A stretch of DNA of 64,000 nt, from the NCBI RefSeq assembly GCF_030814435.1, contig NZ_JAUSUW010000014.1:53966-117965 (forward strand). Direction: 5' to 3'. The translations under genes were made by a program, and so were the position numbers. The notes under the pieces were generated by a model. It ran no database searches and had not been told where the DNA came from. It worked only from the letters and a program-made list of their open reading frames with translations. This document shows, in pieces, positions 57,157 to 64,000 of the stretch. The first letter of the stretch is position 1. Every line of letters begins with the position of its first letter. This DNA is from Peteryoungia aggregata LMG 23059. Its GTDB lineage: Bacteria; Pseudomonadota; Alphaproteobacteria; Rhizobiales; Rhizobiaceae.

Positions 57157-58881
57157 TCAGGCTGCGATGGTGTGGCGGCCACGCATATGGGTACCGCCGG
57201 CAGCCGCCGACGAGCCTGGTTCGCGTCGCGCCGCACGGCGGTTGAGCTTGAAGATATCAACCAGCGTCTTCATCTTGCCAGCCCCGACAGCCATGATGTC
57301 ACTGGCCGTCGAGATGCTGGACACCAGACCGGCATTCTGCTGGGTCGCCTGGTCGAGTTGGTTGACGGCATTGTTGATCTCGCCGAGGCTCGAGGCCTGT
57401 TCGTTGGCACCGGTCGCGATGGCATCGACGTTGAGATTGATCTCGTTGACGAACTTCTCGATCCGCTCCAGAGACGAGCCGGTGGCATTGACCAGCCTCA
57501 CCCCTTCGGCGACCTCGTTCGTCGAATTGAGGATGAGGGCGGAGATTTCCCGGGCGGCGGCGGCAGAACGCTGGGCGAGTTCACGGACTTCCTGCGCCAC
57601 GACCGCAAAGCCCTTGCCGGCATCGCCTGCACGCGCCGCTTCGACGCCGGCATTGAGCGCGAGAAGGTTTGTCTGGAAGGCGATCTGGTCGATGACGTCG
57701 ATGATGCTGCCAATCTCCTTCGAGGCATTCTCGATGCGACCGATCGCCTCGACAGTGGAGCGGACCACCTCGACCGATTGACCGGTCGCCGCGCGCGCCT
57801 CCTTGACGATATCGCGGGTATCGCGCGCGCGCACCGAGGCCTCCTTGACCGTGGCGGTAATCTGCTCCAATGCGGCGGAGGCCTGTTCGAGGGCCGCCGC
57901 CTGCTGCTCGGTGCGCCGTCCCAGGGCTTCGGCGTCATCCTTCAGGCTCTGGCTGTTTTCGGTGAGGGCCCCCGTCTCGCCGAGCACGTTTTCCAATGTC
58001 TTCTGGAACTCTGCGATCGCGGTGTTGAAGTCGGTGCGCAGGCGTTCGAATTCCGGAATGAAGGGGTCATCGATCGTCACGCGGATGTTGCATTCGGAAA
58101 GGCGCGCGAGACCTGCGGCGATGGCATCCACCGCCTGGACACGCCCTGTCACGTCGATGGCAAACTTCACCACCTTGAAGACCCGGCCGTCCTCGTCGAA
58201 GATCGGATTGTAGGAGGCCTGCATGACGATCTTGCGGCCGTCCTTGCGGATGCGGGTGAATTCGCTCGACTTGAATTCGCCGGCGCGCAGATCCTTCCAG
58301 AAGGCCTGGTATTCAGCGGATCGGACGTATTCGCCATCACAGAACATGGAATGATGCTTGCCAACCACCTCTTCCAGCTTGTAGCCGACGGCAGAGAGGA
58401 AATTCTGGTTGGCGGTCAGGATCTGTCCTTCCGGCGTGAATTCGATCGTTGCCTGGGCGCGGGAAATCGCGTTGAGCTTGCCGCCATTTTCCAACTCGGC
58501 CCGTTTGCGTTCGGTGATGTCGGTGGCGAACTTGATGACCTTGTAGGGCTTTCCGCCGCGCATGATCGGGTTGTAGGAGGCTTCGATCCAGATCTCCCGA
58601 CCGCCCTTGCCGAAGCGCTTGTACTGGGCGCTGAAGAAGTCTCCACGGCTGAGACGTGCCCAGAAGTCACGATACTCGGTCGACTGTGCGTATTCCTTGC
58701 CGACGAACATGCTGTGGTGCTTGCCGACGATTTCAGCCAGAGGGTAACCGACGGCGCTGCAGAAATTCTCGTTGGCGGTGAGGATGGTGCCGTTGACCTC
58801 GAATTCGATGACGGCCTGGGATCTGTCCAGGGCATTGAGAACAGCACGGGGTTCATTTCTGAAGAGTGTCAGGAGAGACAT
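57157..58881 (-). CDS. Cytoplasmic PAS-PAS methyl-accepting chemotaxis protein
   Basis: 574 aa with no membrane helix. Two PAS domains (about 15-120 and 138-245) are close repeats: each has AVGY, GKHHSMF, EY...S-EY, FW and ASYNPI. The signalling domain (about 280-550) contains [20 protein letters not shown] and [20 protein letters not shown]. Ends HMRGRHTIAA, without a CheR/CheB tether. Expected to sense internal redox, energy or a ligand. ATG at 58881 has AGAGG 7 nt upstream. Confidence 0.93.
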   Translation of the reverse strand: MSLLTLFRNEPRAVLNALDRSQAVIEFEVNGTILTANENFCSAVGYPLAEIVGKHHSMFVGKEYAQSTEYRDFWARLSRGDFFSAQYKRFGKGGREIWIEASYNPIMRGGKPYKVIKFATDITERKRAELENGGKLNAISRAQATIEFTPEGQILTANQNFLSAVGYKLEEVVGKHHSMFCDGEYVRSAEYQAFWKDLRAGEFKSSEFTRIRKDGRKIVMQASYNPIFDEDGRVFKVVKFAIDVTGRVQAVDAIAAGLARLSECNIRVTIDDPFIPEFERLRTDFNTAIAEFQKTLENVLGETGALTENSQSLKDDAEALGRRTEQQAAALEQASAALEQITATVKEASVRARDTRDIVKEARAATGQSVEVVRSTVEAIGRIENASKEIGSIIDVIDQIAFQTNLLALNAGVEAARAGDAGKGFAVVAQEVRELAQRSAAAAREISALILNSTNEVAEGVRLVNATGSSLERIEKFVNEINLNVDAIATGANEQASSLGEINNAVNQLDQATQQNAGLVSSISTASDIMAVGAGKMKTLVDIFKLNRRAARREPGSSAAAGGTHMRGRHTIAA

Positions 58882-59027
58882 GGTTGCACCTCTGGTTTGC
58901 AATTACCCAGAGTTTATTTTGTCTTTTCTATATAAACAGTTACTAACATTTATTGAAACTTGCTCCGGATGGACATTTTGCGTCCACCGGCGGGCGTAAG
59001 AAGTAGACAACGCCCTGCTGCACAAAT

Positions 59028-59055
59028 GAAAACGCCTCTGCCGGAGCAGAGGCGT
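59028..59055 (-). terminator. Terminator after second membrane MCP
   Basis: ACGCCTCTGC (59032-59041) pairs with GCAGAGGCGT (59046-59055); TTTTC follows on the minus strand. Confidence 0.85.
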
Positions 59056-59082
59056 CTTGCATATGAGTGATGGAGAGGAGTG

Positions 59083-60981
59083 TCAGAACTCGCTCCACTC
59101 CTCCTTGACCGCAAGATTGCCACGAACAGCGGGGGCGCGGCGCGCCGTCGGCTGAGCGGCAGCGGACCGATGCTCCACAGGCGCTGCGGCAGACGCGCGA
59201 CCGGACAGGTTGAACTGACCGACCAGGGAGCGCAGGCGTGCCGCCTCCTGTGCGAGTGCCGCCGAGGCAGCCGTCGACTGCTCGACCATGGCCGCATTCT
59301 GCTGCGTGGACTGGTCCATCTGGTTGACGGCAGTATTGACCTCCGCGAGGCCAGTCGACTGTTCGCGCGCCGAGGTGGCGATGGCATCCATCAACTGGTT
59401 GATCTGCGAGACATAATCACCAATCGCCTTGAGAGCGACGCCTGTATCGCGGACCAGCTTCACGCCGCTGTCGACCTCTGTCGAGGAATTCTGGATGAGG
59501 CCCTTAATCTCCTTGGCGGCGCTGGCAGACCGCTGGGCAAGCTCGCGGACCTCCTGGGCGACGACCGCAAAGCCCTTGCCGGCTTCACCGGCACGCGCTG
59601 CCTCGACACCGGCATTGAGGGCCAGCAGGTTGGTCTGGAAAGCGATCTCGTCGATCACGCCAATGATGTTGGAAATCTGCTGCGAGCTCTCCTCGATGCG
59701 GCGCATGGCCTCTTCGGCATTGGAGACGACATCAGCCGACTTCGCCGCATTCTGGTTGGCCAGGATGGCCACCGAGCGCGCTTCCTCGGTGCGTTTGGAA
59801 GACGTCGAGACGTTGACGGTGATCTCGTCCAGGGCTGCTGCGGTCTCCTCCAGCGAGGCGGCCTGCTGCTCGGTGCGCTTGGAAAGATCATTGGCACCGG
59901 AGGAGATTTCGCGGGTGCCGTTATCGATGTTCTCGACCGACTGCATGACGGAGGAAAGCGTCGTGCCGAGCTGCTTCAGCGAGGCGTTGAAGTCCTGGCG
60001 CAGCGATTCGTATTCGGCCGCGAAAGGTTCGCTCAGCTGGAAGGAGACATCCCCTTCCGCAAGCCGCTTCAGGCCTCCACCCAGCGTCGTGGTGGCAAAG
60101 CGGAGTTTCTCGGCCTCCTCGGCGGCGCGGCGGCGGCTCTCTGCGTCCTGATGGCCTTCGCGGACACGCGCTTCCTCGGTCTGGCGCTCCAGTTCACGAT
60201 TGGTCATTCCCGCCTGACGGAAGACCTCGACGGCAGCGGCCATGTCGCCCACTTCATCGGCACGGCCCTCGAAGGGGATCTGCGCTTCCAGATCGCCACC
60301 GGCAAGATTGCGCATGGACGCCGAGATGCGGGCGATGGGGCGGGTAACGCCGAGGATGGCATAGGCAATGCCGCCGAACGCGAGGAGGAGGGTAGCGGCG
60401 GCAATGCCGAGCGTGGTCATCAGATTGGTGCGATAGACAGCGCCGCTTTCGGCGACCGCCTTGTCAGCATTGGCAATCACCGCGGCGACCAGTTCGTCGA
60501 CGACAGCATTCACCTTTTCGGACTGTACCTTCATCTTGCCCTTGAACAGGCTCGTGGCGACCAATGTCTGGCCGTCCTTCTTGATCTCGATAAGTTCCTC
60601 ACCCAGAACCTTGTAGGCCTCGAATTCCGGCTTGAAGGCAGCGATCAGCTGGCGTCCCATCTCCGTACGGGCGCCCGCCTCGTAGTCGGCAACGGATTTC
60701 CTGACCACGTCGGCCGTATCGTTGATGCCCTTGACCTCGTTCTCGATTTCACCGGGTGTGGATGCCATGATCAGCTTGGAATAGGCGAGGCGCATGAGGT
60801 TGAAGTTACCCTTCATCTCGCGAGCCAACACCATTCGAGACATCCAGTAATTGCCGATCTCTTCGGTATTTCCATGCAGCTTCTGCAGGCTGAAGACGGA
60901 GGTCGTGGACAGAGCCAAAATGGCCACCGCTATCACGCTGAGCAAGCTGGTAAGAGCCATCTGGATGGATAGGCGTTTCAT
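59083..60981 (-). CDS. Methyl-accepting chemotaxis protein with four-helix-bundle sensor
   Basis: 632 aa. Membrane helices at about 9-31 and 187-210 enclose a 4HB_MCP-type helical sensor (IGNYWMSRMVLAREMKGNFN, LMRLAYSKLIMA). HAMP, then a charged helix (ERQTEEARVREGHQDAESRR), then the MA domain with [20 protein letters not shown] and [20 protein letters not shown]. The C-terminus is EEWSEF, an xWxxF tether. A strong AT-rich promoter area (60982-61082) lies upstream. Confidence 0.95.
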   Translation of the reverse strand: MKRLSIQMALTSLLSVIAVAILALSTTSVFSLQKLHGNTEEIGNYWMSRMVLAREMKGNFNLMRLAYSKLIMASTPGEIENEVKGINDTADVVRKSVADYEAGARTEMGRQLIAAFKPEFEAYKVLGEELIEIKKDGQTLVATSLFKGKMKVQSEKVNAVVDELVAAVIANADKAVAESGAVYRTNLMTTLGIAAATLLLAFGGIAYAILGVTRPIARISASMRNLAGGDLEAQIPFEGRADEVGDMAAAVEVFRQAGMTNRELERQTEEARVREGHQDAESRRRAAEEAEKLRFATTTLGGGLKRLAEGDVSFQLSEPFAAEYESLRQDFNASLKQLGTTLSSVMQSVENIDNGTREISSGANDLSKRTEQQAASLEETAAALDEITVNVSTSSKRTEEARSVAILANQNAAKSADVVSNAEEAMRRIEESSQQISNIIGVIDEIAFQTNLLALNAGVEAARAGEAGKGFAVVAQEVRELAQRSASAAKEIKGLIQNSSTEVDSGVKLVRDTGVALKAIGDYVSQINQLMDAIATSAREQSTGLAEVNTAVNQMDQSTQQNAAMVEQSTAASAALAQEAARLRSLVGQFNLSGRASAAAPVEHRSAAAQPTARRAPAVRGNLAVKEEWSEF

Positions 60982-61082
60982 GAAGGATTCCCCTGTGCAT
61001 GACAGACTGAAAAGTCGACGCCTTATTTAGATTTAAATTGATTAATACTTCCTGTTTTAGATTGATCGACCTCCTGCGCGAG

Positions 61083-61205
61083 AAAAAAAGAAGCCCCCCG
61101 GGCCCGAAACCGGAGGGCTTCTATTGCTGCCGGCCAGAAGGAGGAGGGGCCTGCAGTGCTGTGTCGGAGCGCGCCGCTTGGGAGGGAGGAATGCATCGCG
61201 CCGGC
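61083..61205 (-). ncRNA. Candidate trans-acting sRNA with anti-Shine-Dalgarno loops
   Basis: Read on the minus strand, three hairpins follow one another: a first stem (GCGC at 61198-61201 with 61171-61174) whose loop holds TTCCTCCCTCCC (61181-61192); a second 7-8 bp stem (61128-61135 with 61148-61155) whose 12-nt loop is CCTCCTCCTTCT; and an intrinsic terminator (GAAGCCC/GGGCTTC, 61090-61121) followed by seven T (61083-61089). No coding gene lies in this direction. The layout matches the alphaproteobacterial alpha-r14/ar14 sRNA style. The 5' end is a guess. Confidence 0.55.
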
Positions 61206-61356
61206 AGGTGAACATTAGGATGAATTGCTTAAACGATCCCTAATAAAACCTGGAATGGACCAAATTCTGCATTCCGCAACCCCAGCCTCCCCGCATCCAT
61301 GGCGCCCTATTCGAAAAACACTTGCGCCGCGGCGCATCTCCCCTCATTGACGGGAC

Positions 61357-62187
61357 ATGAAAAAGCTTCCCGAACCCCAACGCCTCGACCAGCTGCTGGT
61401 CGCCCTCGGCCTCTTCGCCAGCCGGTCCCGTTCCCGTGATGCCATCCAGCGTGGCACGGTGAAAGTGGACGGCAAGGTGGTGGCCAAGCCCAGCCTCGTC
61501 TTTGCGGCCACCCATCAGTTCGAGATCGACGATCCCGCGCAGGACTATGTATCCCGCGCAGCGCTCAAGCTTGTCGCCGCACTCGACCATTTCAACCTCT
61601 CGCCCGAGGGGTGTCACTGCCTGGATGTCGGCGCCTCGACCGGTGGCTTCACGGAGGTGCTGCTGAAGCGTGGGGCGGCGCATGTGACGGCGATCGATGT
61701 CGGTCACGACCAGATGCATCCGCGGCTTCTCGCCGATCCGCGCGTCACCAATCTCGAGGGGTTGAATGCCCGCTATCTCGAGCCTGAGGACTATGATGAT
61801 GAGCCCTTCGACTTCCTCGTATCCGACGTTTCGTTCATCTCCCTGAAGCTGGCGCTTGCCCCTGCCCTCGACCAGGCCGAGCCCGGCGCGCATTGCCTGC
61901 TGCTGGTCAAGCCGCAGTTCGAGGCTGGGCGCGATGCGATCAGCAAGGCGGGGCTGCTCAAGGAGCCCGAGACGGCGCCGGTGGTGGCAGCCGAGCTGGA
62001 GCGCTGGCTGACGGAAGACATGGGCTGGACGAGCCTCGGCCTCATCCCCTCCCCGATATCAGGCGGTGATGGCAACGAAGAATTCCTGCTGGCTGGCGTG
62101 AAGCCTGATGACGCCGACCGGGAGGACGATGAGGGCGACGATACTGACGACGAAGGCGATCTCGACATCGAAGGGGATGACGCATGA
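61357..62187 (+). CDS. tlyA: TlyA-family rRNA 2'-O-methyltransferase
   Basis: 276 aa. N-terminal S4 RNA-binding domain (RLDQLLVALGLFASRSRSRD, AIQRGTVKVDGKVV); FtsJ-like methyltransferase with CLDVGASTGGFTEVLL (SAM), SDVSFISL and LLVKPQFEAGRD. In mycobacteria TlyA methylates 16S and 23S rRNA and sensitises to capreomycin. A very acidic tail (about 250-276, Asp/Glu repeats) is unusual. Overlaps the next gene by 4 nt. Confidence 0.93.
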   Translation: MKKLPEPQRLDQLLVALGLFASRSRSRDAIQRGTVKVDGKVVAKPSLVFAATHQFEIDDPAQDYVSRAALKLVAALDHFNLSPEGCHCLDVGASTGGFTEVLLKRGAAHVTAIDVGHDQMHPRLLADPRVTNLEGLNARYLEPEDYDDEPFDFLVSDVSFISLKLALAPALDQAEPGAHCLLLVKPQFEAGRDAISKAGLLKEPETAPVVAAELERWLTEDMGWTSLGLIPSPISGGDGNEEFLLAGVKPDDADREDDEGDDTDDEGDLDIEGDDA

Positions 62188-63434
62188 GCGCTGAAACCGT
62201 GACGATTTCGAGCCTCGGCGCCAAGGGTGACGGGGTCGCGCATGGGGCTGATGGCCCCATCTTCGTGCCCTTCGCCCTGCCGGGGGAAAGCGTCTCTATC
62301 GCGCGGGTGAAGAGCGAGGGGACAATCATGTCCTTTGCCAACACATCGCCGGATCGGGTGGAACCGCGCTGCAAGCATTTCGGCCCAGATGGCGTTGGTG
62401 GAGTATGCGGCGGGTGTTCGCTGCAGCACATGGCCATGCCCGCCTACAACGCCTTCAAGCGACAGGTGCTGATCGACGCCTTGAAATCGAAGGGGATCGA
62501 CGCGCCAGTGGCTGAGATCTTCGAAGCCCATCCGCATCAGCGTCGTCGGCTCGTCTTTACCGCACGTCGGCGAGAGACGGGCCTGGTCATGGGCTTCATG
62601 CAGGCGGAGACGCATCACGTCGTGCCAGTCGAGGAATGTCCCATCGCTTCGGACGGGCTGATCTCCCGGCTGGACGCGATCAAGATCATCGCCAATGCTT
62701 GCGGTGCCGAGCATTTCCGCATCACGGTGACCGAGACGACAACCGGCCTCGACATCTCGCTCGACGGCTTGCGGGGCGGGCTGGGCGACCAGGAACGGCG
62801 CGCAGTCACCAATGCCGTCATCAAGCTCAAGGGCATTGCGCGCGTCTCGGCCAATGGCGAGATCGTCATCGAACCGCATAAGCCGCTGCTCGACTTCGGT
62901 GGCGCCCGCGTGGTGCTGCCACCCGGCGGCTTCACCCAGGCGACACATGAGGCCGAGGAACACATGGCGGCACTCGCCATCGCCCATATCGGCAAGGCAA
63001 AGAAGGTCGTGGATCTCTTCTCCGGCGTCGGTACCTTTGCGCTGCGATTTGCCCGTGCATCCTCCGTGCTCGCGGTCGAGTCTGACGAGAAGGCGGTGAA
63101 GTCGCTGGATTTTGCCGCCCGCAACACCCAAGGCCTGAAGCCCGTGACAGTGGAGCGGCGCGACCTCTTCCGCCGTCCGCTGATGACCTCCGAGTTCAAG
63201 GGCTTCGACGCCGTCGTCTTCGACCCGCCGCGGGCGGGTGCGGAGGTGCAGTGTGCGGAACTGGCCAGATCGCAGGTGAAGAAGGTCGTCGCGATCAGCT
63301 GCAACCCGCTGACGCTTGCGCGCGACCTCTCGATCCTGATCTCCGGTGGCTATCGGATCGACACGGTCACGCCAATCGACCAGTTCCTCTGGTCGCCGCA
63401 TGTCGAGGCGGTTGCGACGCTCACCAAGGGCTGA
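62184..63434 (+). CDS. 23S rRNA (uracil-5-)-methyltransferase, RlmD/RumA type
   Basis: 416 aa. TRAM-like N-terminus; Fe-S Cys set in RCKHFGPDGVGGVCGGCSLQ and EECPIAS; SAM motif DLFSGVGTFALRFA; FDPPRAGAE; catalytic Cys in AISCNPLTLARD. Methylates U in 23S rRNA (or tRNA). Translationally coupled with tlyA (ATGA). Convergent with the small exported gene. Confidence 0.94.
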   Translation: MSAETVTISSLGAKGDGVAHGADGPIFVPFALPGESVSIARVKSEGTIMSFANTSPDRVEPRCKHFGPDGVGGVCGGCSLQHMAMPAYNAFKRQVLIDALKSKGIDAPVAEIFEAHPHQRRRLVFTARRRETGLVMGFMQAETHHVVPVEECPIASDGLISRLDAIKIIANACGAEHFRITVTETTTGLDISLDGLRGGLGDQERRAVTNAVIKLKGIARVSANGEIVIEPHKPLLDFGGARVVLPPGGFTQATHEAEEHMAALAIAHIGKAKKVVDLFSGVGTFALRFARASSVLAVESDEKAVKSLDFAARNTQGLKPVTVERRDLFRRPLMTSEFKGFDAVVFDPPRAGAEVQCAELARSQVKKVVAISCNPLTLARDLSILISGGYRIDTVTPIDQFLWSPHVEAVATLTKG

Positions 63435-63438
63435 CGGC

Positions 63439-63744
63439 TCAGTAGGTCAGAAGCGTGCCGGAGCCGGTGACGTTGGCGCAGCGGCACCGACCGCCGACGC
63501 GCCCCGCCTTGGCCGGGCAGGACACCTGGCCGCCACCGCCGACGCTGCCGGACTGGTCAATGACGCAGATATATCGCTGCGGACGGACGCGCTGGCTCTG
63601 CTGCGGAGCAGACTGGGTCTCGCTGATCACATCGTTGGAATCATTGACCAGAACATACGGAAGGCTGCCATACGACGTCGTTTCGGCAACCGAAACGGTG
63701 ACACTGGCAAGCAGGCTGAGTGCGACACAAAACAAACGCAACAT
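63439..63744 (-). CDS. Small exported Cys-containing protein
   Basis: 101 aa. Signal peptide about 1-19 (MLRLFCVALSLLASVTVSVA), then a mature part with four Cys (YICVIDQ, VSCPAKAG, RCRCANV) and a Gly-rich run. No family recognised. ATG at 63744 has GAGG about 5 nt upstream; the in-frame ATG at 63798 is less likely. Confidence 0.7.
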   Translation of the reverse strand: MLRLFCVALSLLASVTVSVAETTSYGSLPYVLVNDSNDVISETQSAPQQSQRVRPQRYICVIDQSGSVGGGGQVSCPAKAGRVGGRCRCANVTGSGTLLTY

Positions 63745-63918
63745 GAAAACCTCGACAGGGATGTTCGAAAGCGATCGCCTCACCAACGTGCGATCCAATG
63801 ACCGAACGCCTGAGGCGGGGCATGGTTGCAGAGACTAGCGGCAAAGGCTGAACGCAGGCTGAACCGCAGGCATGAGAAACGAGAAACGGCGCCTCAGGGG
63901 CGCCGTCAGACTGCTGAC

Positions 63919-63944
63919 AAACCCCTGGTCACATCCAGGGGTTT
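63919..63944. repeat. Inverted repeat before transposase start
   Basis: AAACCCCTGG-TCACAT-CCAGGGGTTT, perfect 10-bp stem. It lies 16 nt upstream of the transposase ATG and may be part of the left end of the insertion sequence. A second stem, ACGGCGCC...GGCGCCGT, lies some 20 nt further upstream and may be the host terminator or target. Confidence 0.5.
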
Positions 63945-63959
63945 ATGATTCACTGGGAC

Positions 63960-64000
63960 ATGTTGAAGAAACCTGCTCCCGAACAGACGGCTCTTGAGAT
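63960..64000 (+). CDS. IS1182-family transposase, first codons only
   Basis: From ATG at 63960 the frame reads MLKKPAPEQTALE and runs off the window. This beginning resembles IS1182-family DDE transposases, which start with a MLK-P-P-Q pattern before a VPxDHLLRKID segment. With only 13 residues the assignment is provisional, but the inverted repeat just upstream supports an insertion-sequence left end. Confidence 0.5.
   Translation, partial: MLKKPAPEQTALE

Noticed and set aside
56950..60972. Two antisense frames of over 600 codons opposite the MCP genes
   Set aside because: They lie exactly opposite the conserved receptor genes and show no recognisable domain or ribosome site.

Overview
The window looks like a core-chromosome segment of a Rhizobiaceae bacterium (Rhizobium/Agrobacterium group, Alphaproteobacteria). 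The basis is high GC with strong third-position bias, a cta (aa3 cytochrome oxidase) operon with ctaG, surf1 and DUF983 members, bioMNY, an IalB-like protein, an SPOR-tailed D,D-carboxypeptidase, a RibB fused to a degenerate RibA domain, several methyl-accepting chemotaxis proteins (MCPs) ending in xWxxF, and many GTG/TTG starts. No rRNA, tRNA or CRISPR was seen.

Layout. 0-10.5 kb, almost all minus strand: partial thrB, a hicAB toxin-antitoxin pair, ispH, and the aa3-oxidase operon ctaC-ctaD-ctaB-(44 aa)-ctaG-ctaE followed by an L,D-transpeptidase, DUF983 and surf1. A perfect FixK/FnrN-type box (TTGAT-N4-ATCAA) sits in the ctaC promoter. 10.8-19.4 kb: ialB-like gene, tldD, a VOC protein, a HAD phosphatase, parDE, dacF-like gene, divergent soxR/MFS pump sharing a textbook SoxR operator, and a polysaccharide deacetylase. 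19.4-29.8 kb: pdxH, a lipoprotein, dnaJ-like, fabI, a histidine phosphatase, a GGDEF-EAL protein, aroC and ribB(X). 29.8-37 kb: a REP/MITE-like hairpin element, a RES/Xre toxin-antitoxin pair, GNAT, YcaQ, a low-GC DUF3800 gene, bioMNY and DUF4424. 37-47.5 kb: MCP, DUF2188, DUF883, sodB, YkgJ-type protein, an MFS carrier, tacAT, dxs, pirin and a CheY-like regulator. 47.5-53.9 kb: an Lrp regulator divergent from a polar amino-acid ABC transporter that runs into a trans-sulfuration enzyme and a homocysteine S-methyltransferase, which together read as one sulfur-amino-acid uptake and conversion unit. 54-64 kb: terC with a hairpin-rich leader, xseB, a histone-deacetylase-like gene, a thioesterase, two more MCPs, a probable small RNA with anti-Shine-Dalgarno loops, tlyA, an RlmD-type methyltransferase, and the first codons of an apparent IS1182-family transposase at the window edge.

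No single large novel system stands out. The points most worth following are the candidate sRNA at 61.1 kb, the FixK-type box on the aa3 oxidase operon, the Lrp/ABC/sulfur cluster with its palindrome, the paired-hairpin repeat at 29.9 kb, and the density of small toxin-antitoxin modules (four pairs plus one orphan antitoxin-like gene), three of which carry clear palindromes at their promoters. Most start codons were chosen from Shine-Dalgarno position and family length; protein identities rest on motif recognition, not database searches.
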